This document shows, in pieces, positions 17,839 through 26,547 of a DNA stretch of 64,000 bases (position 1 is its first letter; each line of letters begins with the position of its first letter). The translations under genes were made by a program, and so were the position numbers. The notes beneath the pieces were generated by a model. It was given only the letters and a program-made list of their open reading frames with translations, did not search any database and was not told the origin of the DNA. The stretch lies in NCBI RefSeq assembly GCF_014200755.1, contig NZ_JACHCM010000001.1, positions 994,884 through 1,058,883 of the forward strand. Reading direction: 5' to 3'. The DNA is from Rhodanobacter sp. ANJX3. Lineage in GTDB: Bacteria > Pseudomonadota > Gammaproteobacteria > Xanthomonadales > Rhodanobacteraceae.

Positions 17839-19242
17839 ATGGCGAAGCAACCCATCACCCTCATTGGCGGCGGCCTGGTCGGCGCGCTGCTGGCGCAGCA
17901 GCTCGCCCAGCGCGGCTTTGCGGTCGAGGTGTACGAGAAATATCCCGATCCGCGCCTTATCGGTTTTTCCGGCGGTCGCTCGATCAACCTGGCCCTGGCA
18001 GAACGCGGCCTGCAGGCGCTGCGCACAGCGGGGCTTGCCGACGATGTATTGCGTCATGCGGTGATGATGCGTGGGCGCATGGTGCACGGCCGCGACGGCA
18101 GCACCAGCTTGCAGCGCTACGGCGTCGACGACAGCGAAGTGATCTGGTCGGTATCGCGCGGCACCTTGAACACTCTGCTGCTGGATGCGGCCGAAGCCGC
18201 CGGCGCGCGCATTCATTTCGGCCAGTCGCCGCACGGTATCGACTTCGATCGGCAGCAGATGCTGGTTACCGATGCGGCCGGAACCACTCGCCGCGTGCCG
18301 TTCGGCATGCTGATCGGCGCCGATGGCGCCGGCTCGGGCGTGCGCGCCGCGATGAACGCCTACGCGCCGCTGGGCGAACGCGTGGAATCGCTGGGGCACG
18401 GCTACAAGGAGCTGGAGATTCCGCCAGTCGACGAACTGCCCGCCTCTCTCGTACGCGGCAGCGGCGCCTACGGTCAGTTTGCGATCGAGCCGCATGCGCT
18501 GCATATCTGGCCGCGCGGGGGCTATATGTGCATTGCGCTGCCGAATACCGAAGGCAGCTTCACCGTGACGCTGTTCCTGCCCAACGACGGCAGCTCGCCC
18601 AGCTTTGCCGGATTGCCAGACGCGGCCACCGCCGCGGCCTTTTTCCGCGAAGATTTCCCCGGCCTGCTGCCGCTGATCCCCCAATTTGTCGAAGACTACG
18701 ACGGCCACCCGGTCGGCACGCTGTCGACGCTTTATCTGGATCGCTGGCACCTCGACGGCCGCGCCCTGCTGATCGGCGACGCAGCCCATGCCATCGTGCC
18801 GTTTCACGGCCAGGGCATGAACTGCGGTTTCGAGGACACCGTGGTGCTGACCGATCTGCTGGCCGAAGCACCGAACGACAGCGCCGACGTGTTCGCCGAA
18901 TTCCAGCGCATCCGCCAGCCCGATGCCAACGCCATTGCCACCATGGCGCTGGAAAATTACGTCGAGATGCGCGACTCGGTCGCCGATGCGCACTACCTGG
19001 CCAAGCGCGAACTCGGCGTGCTGCTGGCCGAGCGCGCGCCCGGGCACTACATGGCCCGCTATCGCATGGTCACCTTCACCCACCTGCCCTACGCCTATGC
19101 GCTCGAACGCGGGCGCGCGCAGGACGCGCTGCTGGATGACCTGTTGCACGAATCCAACGATGTCGCCAGCGTCGACCTCGACGCGGCGGTCGCCCTGCTG
19201 AAAGCCAGACTGCCGCCGCTGCCGCCGCTGCGCCATGGATGA
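17839..19242 (+). CDS. kmo: Kynurenine 3-monooxygenase
   Basis: 467-residue FAD monooxygenase that hydroxylates L-kynurenine to 3-hydroxykynurenine with NADPH and O2. The N-terminal Rossmann motif is ITLIGGGLVGALLAQQLAQRG. The substrate loop FSGGRSINLALAERG, the FAD block LIGADGAGSGVRAAM and the DAAHAIVPFHGQGMNCGFEDTVVL segment (GD motif and FAD pyrophosphate site) follow. These blocks are specific to KMO rather than generic aromatic hydroxylases. The last 8 nt overlap the next gene. No other kynurenine-pathway gene is nearby. Confidence 0.95.
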   Translation: MAKQPITLIGGGLVGALLAQQLAQRGFAVEVYEKYPDPRLIGFSGGRSINLALAERGLQALRTAGLADDVLRHAVMMRGRMVHGRDGSTSLQRYGVDDSEVIWSVSRGTLNTLLLDAAEAAGARIHFGQSPHGIDFDRQQMLVTDAAGTTRRVPFGMLIGADGAGSGVRAAMNAYAPLGERVESLGHGYKELEIPPVDELPASLVRGSGAYGQFAIEPHALHIWPRGGYMCIALPNTEGSFTVTLFLPNDGSSPSFAGLPDAATAAAFFREDFPGLLPLIPQFVEDYDGHPVGTLSTLYLDRWHLDGRALLIGDAAHAIVPFHGQGMNCGFEDTVVLTDLLAEAPNDSADVFAEFQRIRQPDANAIATMALENYVEMRDSVADAHYLAKRELGVLLAERAPGHYMARYRMVTFTHLPYAYALERGRAQDALLDDLLHESNDVASVDLDAAVALLKARLPPLPPLRHG

Positions 19243-19645
19243 AACGTTGCTGCAAGCCTACCGCGACACCGAATATCTGGTGTGCCTGGATACCGTCGAA
19301 TGGGCGTGCATCAGGGTCGACCAGGCTCTGCCTGCGTCGTTGCGACGGATGGTGGACGTCAGCGCGTGGGGATTTATCACGGCATGGAATCCGCTCTCCG
19401 AAGCGCGCGCGCTGGCGGACAACCTCGCCGCCCAGCGCGCGCTACGCGCCGATCTTCAAATCATCCCTGACGCATCGATGTTTGCCGCCATCGGGATCGG
19501 CCGCGGCGGCTGGCACGAGCCAAGCCTGTTCGTGATCGGAGCGGATCAACCGAGCCTCGACGTACTGGGTCGCCGCTACCGCCAGCACGCCTATGTTCAC
19601 GGTACGGGTGCGGAACCGGCCCGTTTGCGCATCCTGTCGAACTGA
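19235..19645 (+). CDS. DUF3293 domain protein
   Basis: 136-residue soluble protein matching DUF3293 (TAWNPLSEARALADNLAAQRALRADL, then IGIGRGGWHEPSLFVIG and LGRRYRQHAYVHG). The function of the family is unknown; members are small, single-domain and often sit beside metabolic genes. The start overlaps the kmo stop by 8 nt, so it is probably co-translated with kmo, and ccmA begins 49 bp after its stop. Confidence 0.8.
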   Translation: MDETLLQAYRDTEYLVCLDTVEWACIRVDQALPASLRRMVDVSAWGFITAWNPLSEARALADNLAAQRALRADLQIIPDASMFAAIGIGRGGWHEPSLFVIGADQPSLDVLGRRYRQHAYVHGTGAEPARLRILSN

Positions 19646-19694
19646 CAGCGCACCGCATGGACAAGCGCCTCGCGCATTGCGCACAATCGAGCGG

Positions 19695-20342
19695 ATGAGC
19701 GCCGCCCTTACTGCCGTACCCGACCACGTGATCCTGCTCGAAACGCGGGCGCTGGGCTTTTATCGGCAGGACGAACCGGTATTCGCCTCGTTGAATTTCC
19801 GGCTGCGCGCGGGCGAACTCGGCCTGATCGAAGGCGATAACGGCAGCGGCAAAACCACGCTGATGCGTATCCTCGCCGGCTTGCTGCACGTCGATGAAGG
19901 CGAGCTCTACTGGCGTGGCCAGCCGCTGCAGCGCGAGCACTGCCTGGGCGAGGTGCTTTTTCTCGGCCACCAGCTCGGGCTGAAGGCCGACCTCAGCCCG
20001 TCGGAAAATCTGCAGGTGGCGGTGGGCCTGCATGGCTACCGGGCGCAGACAACCCTTTCCGCGGCGCTCGCCGAGGTTGGCCTGAGCGGCTACGAGGACG
20101 AGCCGGTACGACGGCTCTCCGCCGGCCAGAAAAAGCGCGCTGCTCTGGCGCGACTGGTGCTGCTTCCCGCGAAGCTGTGGCTGCTGGATGAACCCTACGC
20201 CAACCTCGATCGCACCGGCATCGCGCTGGTCAATCGGCTGCTGGAAGAGCACCTCGCGCGCGACGGCGCGGCGCTGGTCACCAGCCACGGCACGGTGAGT
20301 TTTCACGGCGGCGAACCGCAGCGCATCCGGATGCACGCGTGA
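19695..20342 (+). CDS. ccmA: Cytochrome c biogenesis ATP-binding protein CcmA
   Basis: 215-residue ABC ATPase of the CcmABCD heme-release complex. Walker A is GDNGSGKTT (residues ~47-55), the signature is LSAGQKKRAALARL and Walker B is LWLLDEPYANLD. With CcmB and CcmC it drives release of holo-CcmE after heme loading. Start at ATG 19695 just after GAGCGG; the frame is open upstream but the extra residues are not conserved. It is the first ccm gene, 10 bp before ccmB. Confidence 0.94.
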   Translation: MSAALTAVPDHVILLETRALGFYRQDEPVFASLNFRLRAGELGLIEGDNGSGKTTLMRILAGLLHVDEGELYWRGQPLQREHCLGEVLFLGHQLGLKADLSPSENLQVAVGLHGYRAQTTLSAALAEVGLSGYEDEPVRRLSAGQKKRAALARLVLLPAKLWLLDEPYANLDRTGIALVNRLLEEHLARDGAALVTSHGTVSFHGGEPQRIRMHA

Positions 20343-20352
20343 GCACCCGGAC

Positions 20353-21039
20353 ATGAGCCGGCCGGGACTGACCACCGCCTGCGCGGCCATGCTGCGGCGC
20401 GACCTCACGCTGGCCTGGCGCCGACGCGGCGATATCGCGATGCCGGTGCTGTATGCGCTGATCGTTACGATGCTATTTCCGTTTGCACTGGGGCCGGAAG
20501 ACACGCTGCTGGAACGAATCGCCGGCGGCGTCGTGCTGGTCACCATCCTGCTGGCAATGCTGCTGGCGCTGGACACGATGTTTTCCAGCGATATCGAGGA
20601 CGGTTCGCTGGAACAGCTGGTGCTGGCGCCGCAGCCGCTGGCACTCATGCTGGCGATGAAGATTCTTGCCCATTGGCTGACGACGGCGCTGCCGCTCATC
20701 GTTATTTCGCCGCTGCTCGCCGGCATGCTGCACCTGCCCACGTCGGTGATGCCGGTGCTGATGCTGGCCTTGCTGCTGTCGACGCCGATGCTGAGCCTGC
20801 TCGGCGCGATTCTGGTCGCGCTGACGGCCGGCACGCGGCGGTCTGGTATGCTGCTGGCCCTTATGTTGCTGCCGCTGTGCGTACCGGTCGTGATCTTCGC
20901 CGCGGGTGCCGTGGCGGCATCCCAGCAAGGGTTGCCATGGCTGGCACCCATCGCCTGGCTGGGCGCGGCACTGGTGCTGTTGCTGGTGCTGGCGCCGCTC
21001 GCCTGTGCGGCCGCTCTTCGTATTGCTCTGGACGCTTGA
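20353..21039 (+). CDS. ccmB: Heme exporter/cytochrome c biogenesis protein CcmB
   Basis: 228-residue permease with six predicted transmembrane helices. Family blocks include RRDLTLAWRRRGDIAMPVLYAL at the N-terminus, MLLALDTMFSSDIEDGSLEQL and the cytoplasmic loop AGTRRSGMLLALMLLPLCVPVVIF. It is the membrane partner of CcmA. Separated from ccmC by 4 bp. Confidence 0.94.
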   Translation: MSRPGLTTACAAMLRRDLTLAWRRRGDIAMPVLYALIVTMLFPFALGPEDTLLERIAGGVVLVTILLAMLLALDTMFSSDIEDGSLEQLVLAPQPLALMLAMKILAHWLTTALPLIVISPLLAGMLHLPTSVMPVLMLALLLSTPMLSLLGAILVALTAGTRRSGMLLALMLLPLCVPVVIFAAGAVAASQQGLPWLAPIAWLGAALVLLLVLAPLACAAALRIALDA

Positions 21040-21043
21040 AACG

Positions 21044-21802
21044 ATGTCCAAGTGGATTCCACTGTGGCTGCATAAACTGAGTTCGCCGCCGACGTTCTAC
21101 CGCTTCGCGGGCGCACTGCGGCCGTGGCTGCTCGCGCTGGCGTTACTGACCGGCGCGATCGCGCTTTACGGTGGCCTGGTGCTGGCACCGGCGGATTACC
21201 AGCAGGGCGATGCGTATCGGATCATCTTCATCCACGTTCCCAGCGCCTGGATGAGCCTGTTCATCTACGGCGTGATGGGCTTTGCCGCCTTTCTCGCCCT
21301 AGTCTGGCGGATCAAGCTGGCCGAAGTGGTAGCGATGACATCGGCACCGATCGGCGCGGCCTTTACCTTCATCACCCTGGTCACCGGCTCGCTCTGGGGC
21401 AAGCCGATGTGGGGCACGTGGTGGACCTGGGATGCGCGGCTGACGTCGGAGCTGGTGCTGCTGTTTCTGTATCTGGGCGTGATCGGGCTGTATCACGCGT
21501 TCGAGGATCGCCGGCAGGGCGCACGCGCCGCGGCGTTTCTCGCGCTGATCGGCATTATCAACGTGCCGATCGTGCATTTCTCGGTGAACTGGTGGAATAC
21601 CTTGCATCAGGGTTCGACGATCCGCCTGCTCGGCCCGTCGACCATCGCGCCGGGCATGCTGTGGCCGCTGCTGACGATGATGCTAGCGACGAAATTCTAT
21701 TACCTCGCCAGCCTGTTTGGCCGCGTGCGCACCGACCTGCTCGACCTGGAAAGCGGCAAGGACTGGGTGCGCACCATTGCCACCGGGAGCACGCTCCAGT
21801 GA
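21044..21802 (+). CDS. ccmC: Heme lyase/handling protein CcmC
   Basis: 252-residue membrane protein with six helices. It loads heme onto CcmE at the periplasmic face. The tryptophan-rich WWD signature, GKPMWGTWWTWDARLTSEL, is intact, and external histidines that ligate heme lie in FIHVPSAWMS and in the later VPIVHFSVNWWNTLHQG segment. Start ATG 21044; the stop overlaps the ccmD start by 4 nt (GTGA). Confidence 0.95.
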   Translation: MSKWIPLWLHKLSSPPTFYRFAGALRPWLLALALLTGAIALYGGLVLAPADYQQGDAYRIIFIHVPSAWMSLFIYGVMGFAAFLALVWRIKLAEVVAMTSAPIGAAFTFITLVTGSLWGKPMWGTWWTWDARLTSELVLLFLYLGVIGLYHAFEDRRQGARAAAFLALIGIINVPIVHFSVNWWNTLHQGSTIRLLGPSTIAPGMLWPLLTMMLATKFYYLASLFGRVRTDLLDLESGKDWVRTIATGSTLQ

Positions 21803-22011
21803 ATGGCGGTTCGCTGCAGCATTTTTTCGCCATGGGCGGCTACGCCGGCTATCTGTGGCCGGCGTACGCGGTGTTTTTCATCGTGCTGTTAGCCGACTTT
21901 TTCGCACCGCTTCTGCGCCGCCGCCGGCTGCTGCGCGAACTGCGCGCGCGGCTGGGACGCAAGGCCGCACGTCAGTCGCGTCAGGCACCCACTCCGACGG
22001 AACCGGCTTGA
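21799..22011 (+). CDS. ccmD: Heme exporter protein CcmD
   Basis: 70-residue protein with one transmembrane helix (residues ~17-38) and a basic cytoplasmic tail [16 protein letters not shown]. The block [19 protein letters not shown] is typical of CcmD, which stabilises CcmC-CcmE and is needed for release of holo-CcmE from CcmABC. The GTG start at 21799 overlaps the ccmC stop; a Met at 21832 would remove the conserved N-terminal part, so GTG is preferred. Confidence 0.88.
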   Translation: MNGGSLQHFFAMGGYAGYLWPAYAVFFIVLLADFFAPLLRRRRLLRELRARLGRKAARQSRQAPTPTEPA

Positions 22012-22045
22012 TGCTGGCCCGTCAACGAACGCTGTAAGAGTTTTC

Positions 22046-22513
22046 ATGAACCCCACACGCAAACGCCGACTTATCGTGGTTTTACTCGTCGTTGCCGCAG
22101 CCACCGTCGCGGTCGGTCTGGGCGTGTTCGCCCTGCAGCAAAATATGAATTACCTGTTTACCCCGAGCCAGGTTCAGTCCGGCGCCGCATCGAACCATAA
22201 AACGTTCCGCCTCGGCGGCATGGTCAAGGCCGGCTCGATTCAGCGCAGCAAGACCTCGCTGCTAGCCACCTTCACCGTGGTCGACGCCGACGGCGCCATG
22301 CCGGTGGAATACACCGGCATCCTGCCCGACCTCTTCCGCGACAACCAGTCGGTGATTGCGACCGGGCACATGGACAACGCTCACTTCGTGGCGACCGAAG
22401 TGCTGGCCAAGCACGACGAAACCTATATGCCGAAAGAGCTGAAAGACGCCATGGCGAAGGCGCACAAGGACAAACCGATGCAGGAAGGCAGTGACGCGGG
22501 CGGCTCACCATGA
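22046..22513 (+). CDS. ccmE: Heme chaperone CcmE
   Basis: 155-residue periplasmic heme chaperone anchored by one N-terminal helix (residues ~9-31). The heme attachment motif HDETY (H123 covalent ligand, Y127 axial ligand) is intact, within [12 protein letters not shown]. The OB-fold body includes [14 protein letters not shown] and [19 protein letters not shown]. It overlaps ccmF by 4 nt. Confidence 0.96.
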   Translation: MNPTRKRRLIVVLLVVAAATVAVGLGVFALQQNMNYLFTPSQVQSGAASNHKTFRLGGMVKAGSIQRSKTSLLATFTVVDADGAMPVEYTGILPDLFRDNQSVIATGHMDNAHFVATEVLAKHDETYMPKELKDAMAKAHKDKPMQEGSDAGGSP

Positions 22514-24492
22514 CGCCGGAACTGGGCCAGATCGCGCTGATCCTCGCGCTGCTGCTGGCGCTGGCGCAGAGCATTCTGCCGATCGTCGGCGCCTGGAAAA
22601 ACAACGGCGCGATGATGGCAGTCGCGCGTCCGGCCGCCTTCGGCCAGGGCTTTTTCGTGGTGATGGCGTTTGTGCTGCTGGTCTGGGCGTTTCTGCATTT
22701 CGATTTTTCGGTGCAGTACGTCGCCGACAATTCCAACCTGGCGCTGCCCTGGTATTACCGCATCACCGCGGTGTGGGGTGCGCACGAGGGTTCGATGCTG
22801 CTGTGGATCTTCATCCTCAATGTGTGGACGCTGGCGCTGGCGTTCTTCAGCCGTCAGCTGCCGGAGGCCTTTGCGGCGCGCGTGCTCGGCGTGCTCGGCA
22901 TCATCTCGGTCGGGTTTCTCGCCTTTATCCTGTTCACCTCCGATCCGTTTGGACGGCTGATCCCGATGCCGCCCGACGGCGGCGATCTGAATCCGGTGCT
23001 GCAGGATCCGGGCATGACATTTCATCCGCCCGTGATTTACATGGGCTATGTGGGTTTCTCGGTCGCCTTCGCGTTCTCCATCGCCGCGCTGCTGGGTGGC
23101 GAGCTGGAACAGGCCTGGGTGCGCTGGGCGCGGCCGTGGACGAATATCGCCTGGGCGTTTCTCACCTGCGGCATCGTTGCCGGCAGCTGGTGGGCGTATG
23201 CGGAACTGGGCTGGGGCGGCTGGTGGTTCTGGGATCCGGTGGAAAACGCCAGCTTTATGCCATGGCTCGTCGGCACCGCACTGATTCACGCCCAGGCGGT
23301 GACCGAGAAGCGCGGCTCGCTGCGTGCGTGGACCATCCTGCTATCGATCTTCGCGTTTTCGCTGTCGCTGCTGGGAACGTTTCTGGTGCGTTCGGGCGTG
23401 CTGACTTCGGTGCATTCGTTTGCGTCCGATCCGCGCCGCGGCCTGTTCATCCTGTGCTTTCTGATCTTCGTCGTCGGTGGCTCGCTGCTGCTGTATGCGC
23501 TGCGCGCGCCCAAGGTCGCCGGCGGCAAACCCTTCGCCGTGGTGTCGCGCGAAAGCGCGATCCTGGTCGGTAATCTCATGTTTACCGTGGCGGCGGCCAT
23601 GGTGCTGCTGGGCACGCTGTTTCCGCTGATCGGCGACGCGCTGAACCTGGGCAAGATCTCGGTAGGACCGCCCTACTTCGGCCTGCTGTTTCCGCTGCTG
23701 ATGCTGCCTATCGTGCTGCTGTTGCCGTTCGGTCCGTACCTGCGCTGGGGCAAAGGCGAACCGCAGATTCTGAAACGGGTGATGCTGCGCGCGCTGCTTG
23801 CCGCTATGGCTTGCGCCATCGTGGCGGCGTTTTTTGTCGACGGCAAACTCAAGGCGATCGCCGGCGTCGCTGCGGCAGCGTGGGTTGCGGTCGGCGTACT
23901 GCTTTACATCGTCAAGCGCTGGCGCGAGATGCCGCGCGGCCGGCGTTATCCCGCTGAAATGGCCGGCATGCTGTTCGCCCATGCGGGCGTGGCGATTTTC
24001 CTGATCGGCGTGCTGCTGTCCGAATCGCTCAGCGCGACCAGCGACGTGCGCATGGCGCCGGGCGAAACCAAAACGATCGGCGGCTATGACTTCCGCTTTG
24101 ACGGCGTGCGCGAAACGCAGGGGCCGAACTGGCGCGCCGACCAGGGCACGGTCACTGTCACCCGCAATGGCAAACCTGTAGCCGTGATGCAGCCGCAGAA
24201 GCGCACCTATACGCGCGAGCAGATCCAGACCGAATCGGCGATCGATCCCGGCGTTACCCGCGATCTTTACGTCGCGCTGGGCGAGCCGATGGACAAACAG
24301 CATATCGACGGCGCCTGGGCGCTGCGCCTGTACTACAAGCCGTTCATCCGCTGGCTGTGGTTCGGCGGCCTGATGATGATGCTGGGCGGCTTCGTCAGCG
24401 CCTGCGATCGGCGCTTCCGCGTGCGACGTACTGCCATCGTCGACGTAGCCGAGCCGATGCACGCCTCGGTGCTGGCGGAAAACCGCACATGA
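22510..24492 (+). CDS. ccmF: Cytochrome c heme lyase CcmF
   Basis: 660-residue polytopic protein that attaches heme from CcmE to apocytochrome c. The WWD domain [19 protein letters not shown] is present, as are [18 protein letters not shown] and the AHEGSMLLW block with its heme-ligand histidine. About 14-15 transmembrane helices are visible and the length is typical. It overlaps ccmE and ccmG by 4 nt each. Confidence 0.96.
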   Translation: MTPELGQIALILALLLALAQSILPIVGAWKNNGAMMAVARPAAFGQGFFVVMAFVLLVWAFLHFDFSVQYVADNSNLALPWYYRITAVWGAHEGSMLLWIFILNVWTLALAFFSRQLPEAFAARVLGVLGIISVGFLAFILFTSDPFGRLIPMPPDGGDLNPVLQDPGMTFHPPVIYMGYVGFSVAFAFSIAALLGGELEQAWVRWARPWTNIAWAFLTCGIVAGSWWAYAELGWGGWWFWDPVENASFMPWLVGTALIHAQAVTEKRGSLRAWTILLSIFAFSLSLLGTFLVRSGVLTSVHSFASDPRRGLFILCFLIFVVGGSLLLYALRAPKVAGGKPFAVVSRESAILVGNLMFTVAAAMVLLGTLFPLIGDALNLGKISVGPPYFGLLFPLLMLPIVLLLPFGPYLRWGKGEPQILKRVMLRALLAAMACAIVAAFFVDGKLKAIAGVAAAAWVAVGVLLYIVKRWREMPRGRRYPAEMAGMLFAHAGVAIFLIGVLLSESLSATSDVRMAPGETKTIGGYDFRFDGVRETQGPNWRADQGTVTVTRNGKPVAVMQPQKRTYTREQIQTESAIDPGVTRDLYVALGEPMDKQHIDGAWALRLYYKPFIRWLWFGGLMMMLGGFVSACDRRFRVRRTAIVDVAEPMHASVLAENRT

Positions 24493-25031
24493 GTCGCCTG
24501 ATTCCTTTTATCGGCTTTCTGCTGCTGGCTGGCCTGCTGGGTTTCGGCATCTGGTGGAATACCGGGCACGACCAGACCGCCATCCCCTCACCGCTGATCA
24601 ACAAGCCGGCGCCCGATTTCAAGCTGCCGCTGCTGTACGAGCCGACGCAGACCGCGACGCGGGAATCACTGCTGGGCAAGCCCTACCTGCTCAACGTGTT
24701 CGCCAGCTGGTGTATCGAATGCGGCGTCGAGCATCCGGTGCTGCAGGCGGCGGCGCCGACGCTGGGCGTGGCACTGGTCGGCTACAACTACAAGGACGCG
24801 CCGGACGATGCGAAGGCATGGCTGGCCACGCACGGCAATCCGTACTCGCTGCTGATGGCCGACACCAGCGGCCAGACCGCGATCGACTTCGGCGTTTACG
24901 CGGCGCCGGAGAGTTTTCTGGTCGATGCGCATGGTGTAATCCGCTACAAGCATATCGGCCCGATCACGCCTGAGGTGCTGGACAATGAGCTGAAGCCGGC
25001 GATCGCCGCGCTGCCGCAGGAGCCGCGCTGA
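24489..25031 (+). CDS. ccmG: Thiol:disulfide oxidoreductase CcmG/DsbE
   Basis: 180-residue membrane-anchored thioredoxin-fold protein (anchor residues ~4-23) that keeps apocytochrome c or CcmH thiols reduced. The active site is WCIEC (C75, C78), within LNVFASWCIECGVEHPVL. The family-specific acidic insert and GVYAAPESFLVDAHG (cis-Pro region) are present. The Ile-Glu dipeptide between the cysteines is less usual than the Pro-containing pairs seen in E. coli and would affect redox potential. Confidence 0.93.
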   Translation: MSRLIPFIGFLLLAGLLGFGIWWNTGHDQTAIPSPLINKPAPDFKLPLLYEPTQTATRESLLGKPYLLNVFASWCIECGVEHPVLQAAAPTLGVALVGYNYKDAPDDAKAWLATHGNPYSLLMADTSGQTAIDFGVYAAPESFLVDAHGVIRYKHIGPITPEVLDNELKPAIAALPQEPR

Positions 25032-25489
25032 TGCGTGCGCTACGCCCCCTACTTCTGGCGACGCTGCTGCTGTGCGCTGGTGCCGCCCTCGCCCAGGCGA
25101 TCGAACCGCTGCCGTTCAAGGATCACGCCGAGGAAGTGCGCTATCAGCATCTCACTGCGCAGCTGCGCTGCCCGATGTGCCAGAACGAAACGCTGGCCGA
25201 CTCCAACGCCCCGATCGCGCGCGATCTGCGCAACCAGATTTTCCAGCTGATGCAGCATGGCCAGACCGATGCGCAGATCAAGCAGTACCTGGTCGATCGC
25301 TATTCGGAGTTCGTGCTGTACGACCCGCCGGTCGCGCGCAATACCTGGCTGCTGTGGTTCGGGCCGCTGCTGATTCTGCTGGTCGGTGCCGCCGCCGTGA
25401 TCGCCACCATTCGCAAACGCAGCCGCGCGCTGACGCCGACCACTTCCACGGCAACCCATACCGCGCTCGATGAAGGGGACGACTGGTGA
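25031..25489 (+). CDS. ccmH: Cytochrome c maturation protein CcmH (CcmL-type)
   Basis: 152-residue protein with a cleaved signal sequence, the periplasmic thiol motif LRCPMCQN (C47, C50) and a C-terminal membrane anchor (~residues 107-127). It reduces or presents the CXXCH motif of apocytochrome c to CcmF. Only the short N-terminal type domain is present; the TPR part is encoded separately by the next gene, the split CcmH/CcmI arrangement. The start overlaps ccmG by 1 nt. Confidence 0.93.
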   Translation: MRALRPLLLATLLLCAGAALAQAIEPLPFKDHAEEVRYQHLTAQLRCPMCQNETLADSNAPIARDLRNQIFQLMQHGQTDAQIKQYLVDRYSEFVLYDPPVARNTWLLWFGPLLILLVGAAAVIATIRKRSRALTPTTSTATHTALDEGDDW

Positions 25490-26547
25490 AACTGGCTTTT
25501 GTCGTTACCGTTGTGCTGATGGTTCTCGTCGCCATCGGCGTGGTGGTGGTACCCCTGCTTCGCCGCGGCCGCCAGCAAGGGCGCCCGCGCAGCGTGTTTG
25601 TGGTGGCTTTGCTGGTGATCGTCGCGGTACCGCTGATCACGCTCGGCCTGTACCTGAAAATCGGCACACCGGCCACGCTCGATGGCGTCGCCAAGCAGCC
25701 GCCGGCGATAAATATCGACCAGGCGCTGGCCGATCTGCGTGCGCATCTGGCGCAGCAGCCGGACGATCTGCAAGGCTGGCTGCTGCTGGCGCAAACCACT
25801 ACGGCCATGCATCAGCCGTCCGCCAGTCGCGACGCCTACGACCATGTGCTGAAGCTCGATGCGGGAAATACGGACGCGATGGTCGGCTGGGCCGAAGCCG
25901 ATGCGATGCTGCAACCGACGCACATGATCGACGAGCGGGCGCGCCAGCTGCTGAAACAGGCGGTCGACAAGCAGCCGGACAATCAGCGCGGCCTGTGGCT
26001 GCTGGGCATCGGCCAGTTCCAACAAAACCAGTTCGCCGACGCCGCTGCCACCTGGCGCCAACTGCAGCCCCTGCTGCAGCCGGGCAGCGCGGTGGCCAAC
26101 GCCGTTGCCGATCAGATCAAAGCCGCCGATGCGCGCAGTGGCGACATGTCGGCCCAGGCGCCGAATGCCGCCGCACAAGTGACAAGTACTGACAAGCCCC
26201 ACGGTCCGGCGTTGCGGGTCAAAGTCCAGCTAGCGCCGGCGCTGAGCGCGCGCGTCGGCCGTGGCGACACGCTCTTCATCTACGCGCGCGCGCCCAATGG
26301 GCCGCCGATGCCGCTGGCCGTTACACGGATGGATGCCGACACGCTGCCGGTCAGCGTCACGCTGACCGACGCGATGGCGATGACGCCGGAGCGTTCGCTT
26401 TCGTCGGTATCCAAGGTTTTTGTCGGGGCGCGCATCAGCCACAGCGGTCAGGCACTCGCCCATCCCGGCGATCTCGAAGGCGATGCCGGCGTGGTCGCGG
26501 TCGATGCCACGGGGCCGATACATATCACCATCGACAAGGTGCACTGA
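25486..26547 (+). CDS. ccmI: CcmI-like TPR protein of cytochrome c maturation
   Basis: 353-residue protein. Two N-terminal membrane helices (residues ~2-24 and ~38-58) are followed by tetratricopeptide repeats (~75-210, with LQGWLLLAQTTTAMHQ and TDAMVGWAEADAMLQ) and a C-terminal beta-rich periplasmic domain (RVKVQLAPALSARVGRGDTLFIYARA) typical of CcmI/NrfG proteins. CcmI chaperones apocytochrome c by binding its C-terminus. The stop TGA overlaps the start of the next gene by one base (TGATG). Confidence 0.9.
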   Translation: MKLAFVVTVVLMVLVAIGVVVVPLLRRGRQQGRPRSVFVVALLVIVAVPLITLGLYLKIGTPATLDGVAKQPPAINIDQALADLRAHLAQQPDDLQGWLLLAQTTTAMHQPSASRDAYDHVLKLDAGNTDAMVGWAEADAMLQPTHMIDERARQLLKQAVDKQPDNQRGLWLLGIGQFQQNQFADAAATWRQLQPLLQPGSAVANAVADQIKAADARSGDMSAQAPNAAAQVTSTDKPHGPALRVKVQLAPALSARVGRGDTLFIYARAPNGPPMPLAVTRMDADTLPVSVTLTDAMAMTPERSLSSVSKVFVGARISHSGQALAHPGDLEGDAGVVAVDATGPIHITIDKVH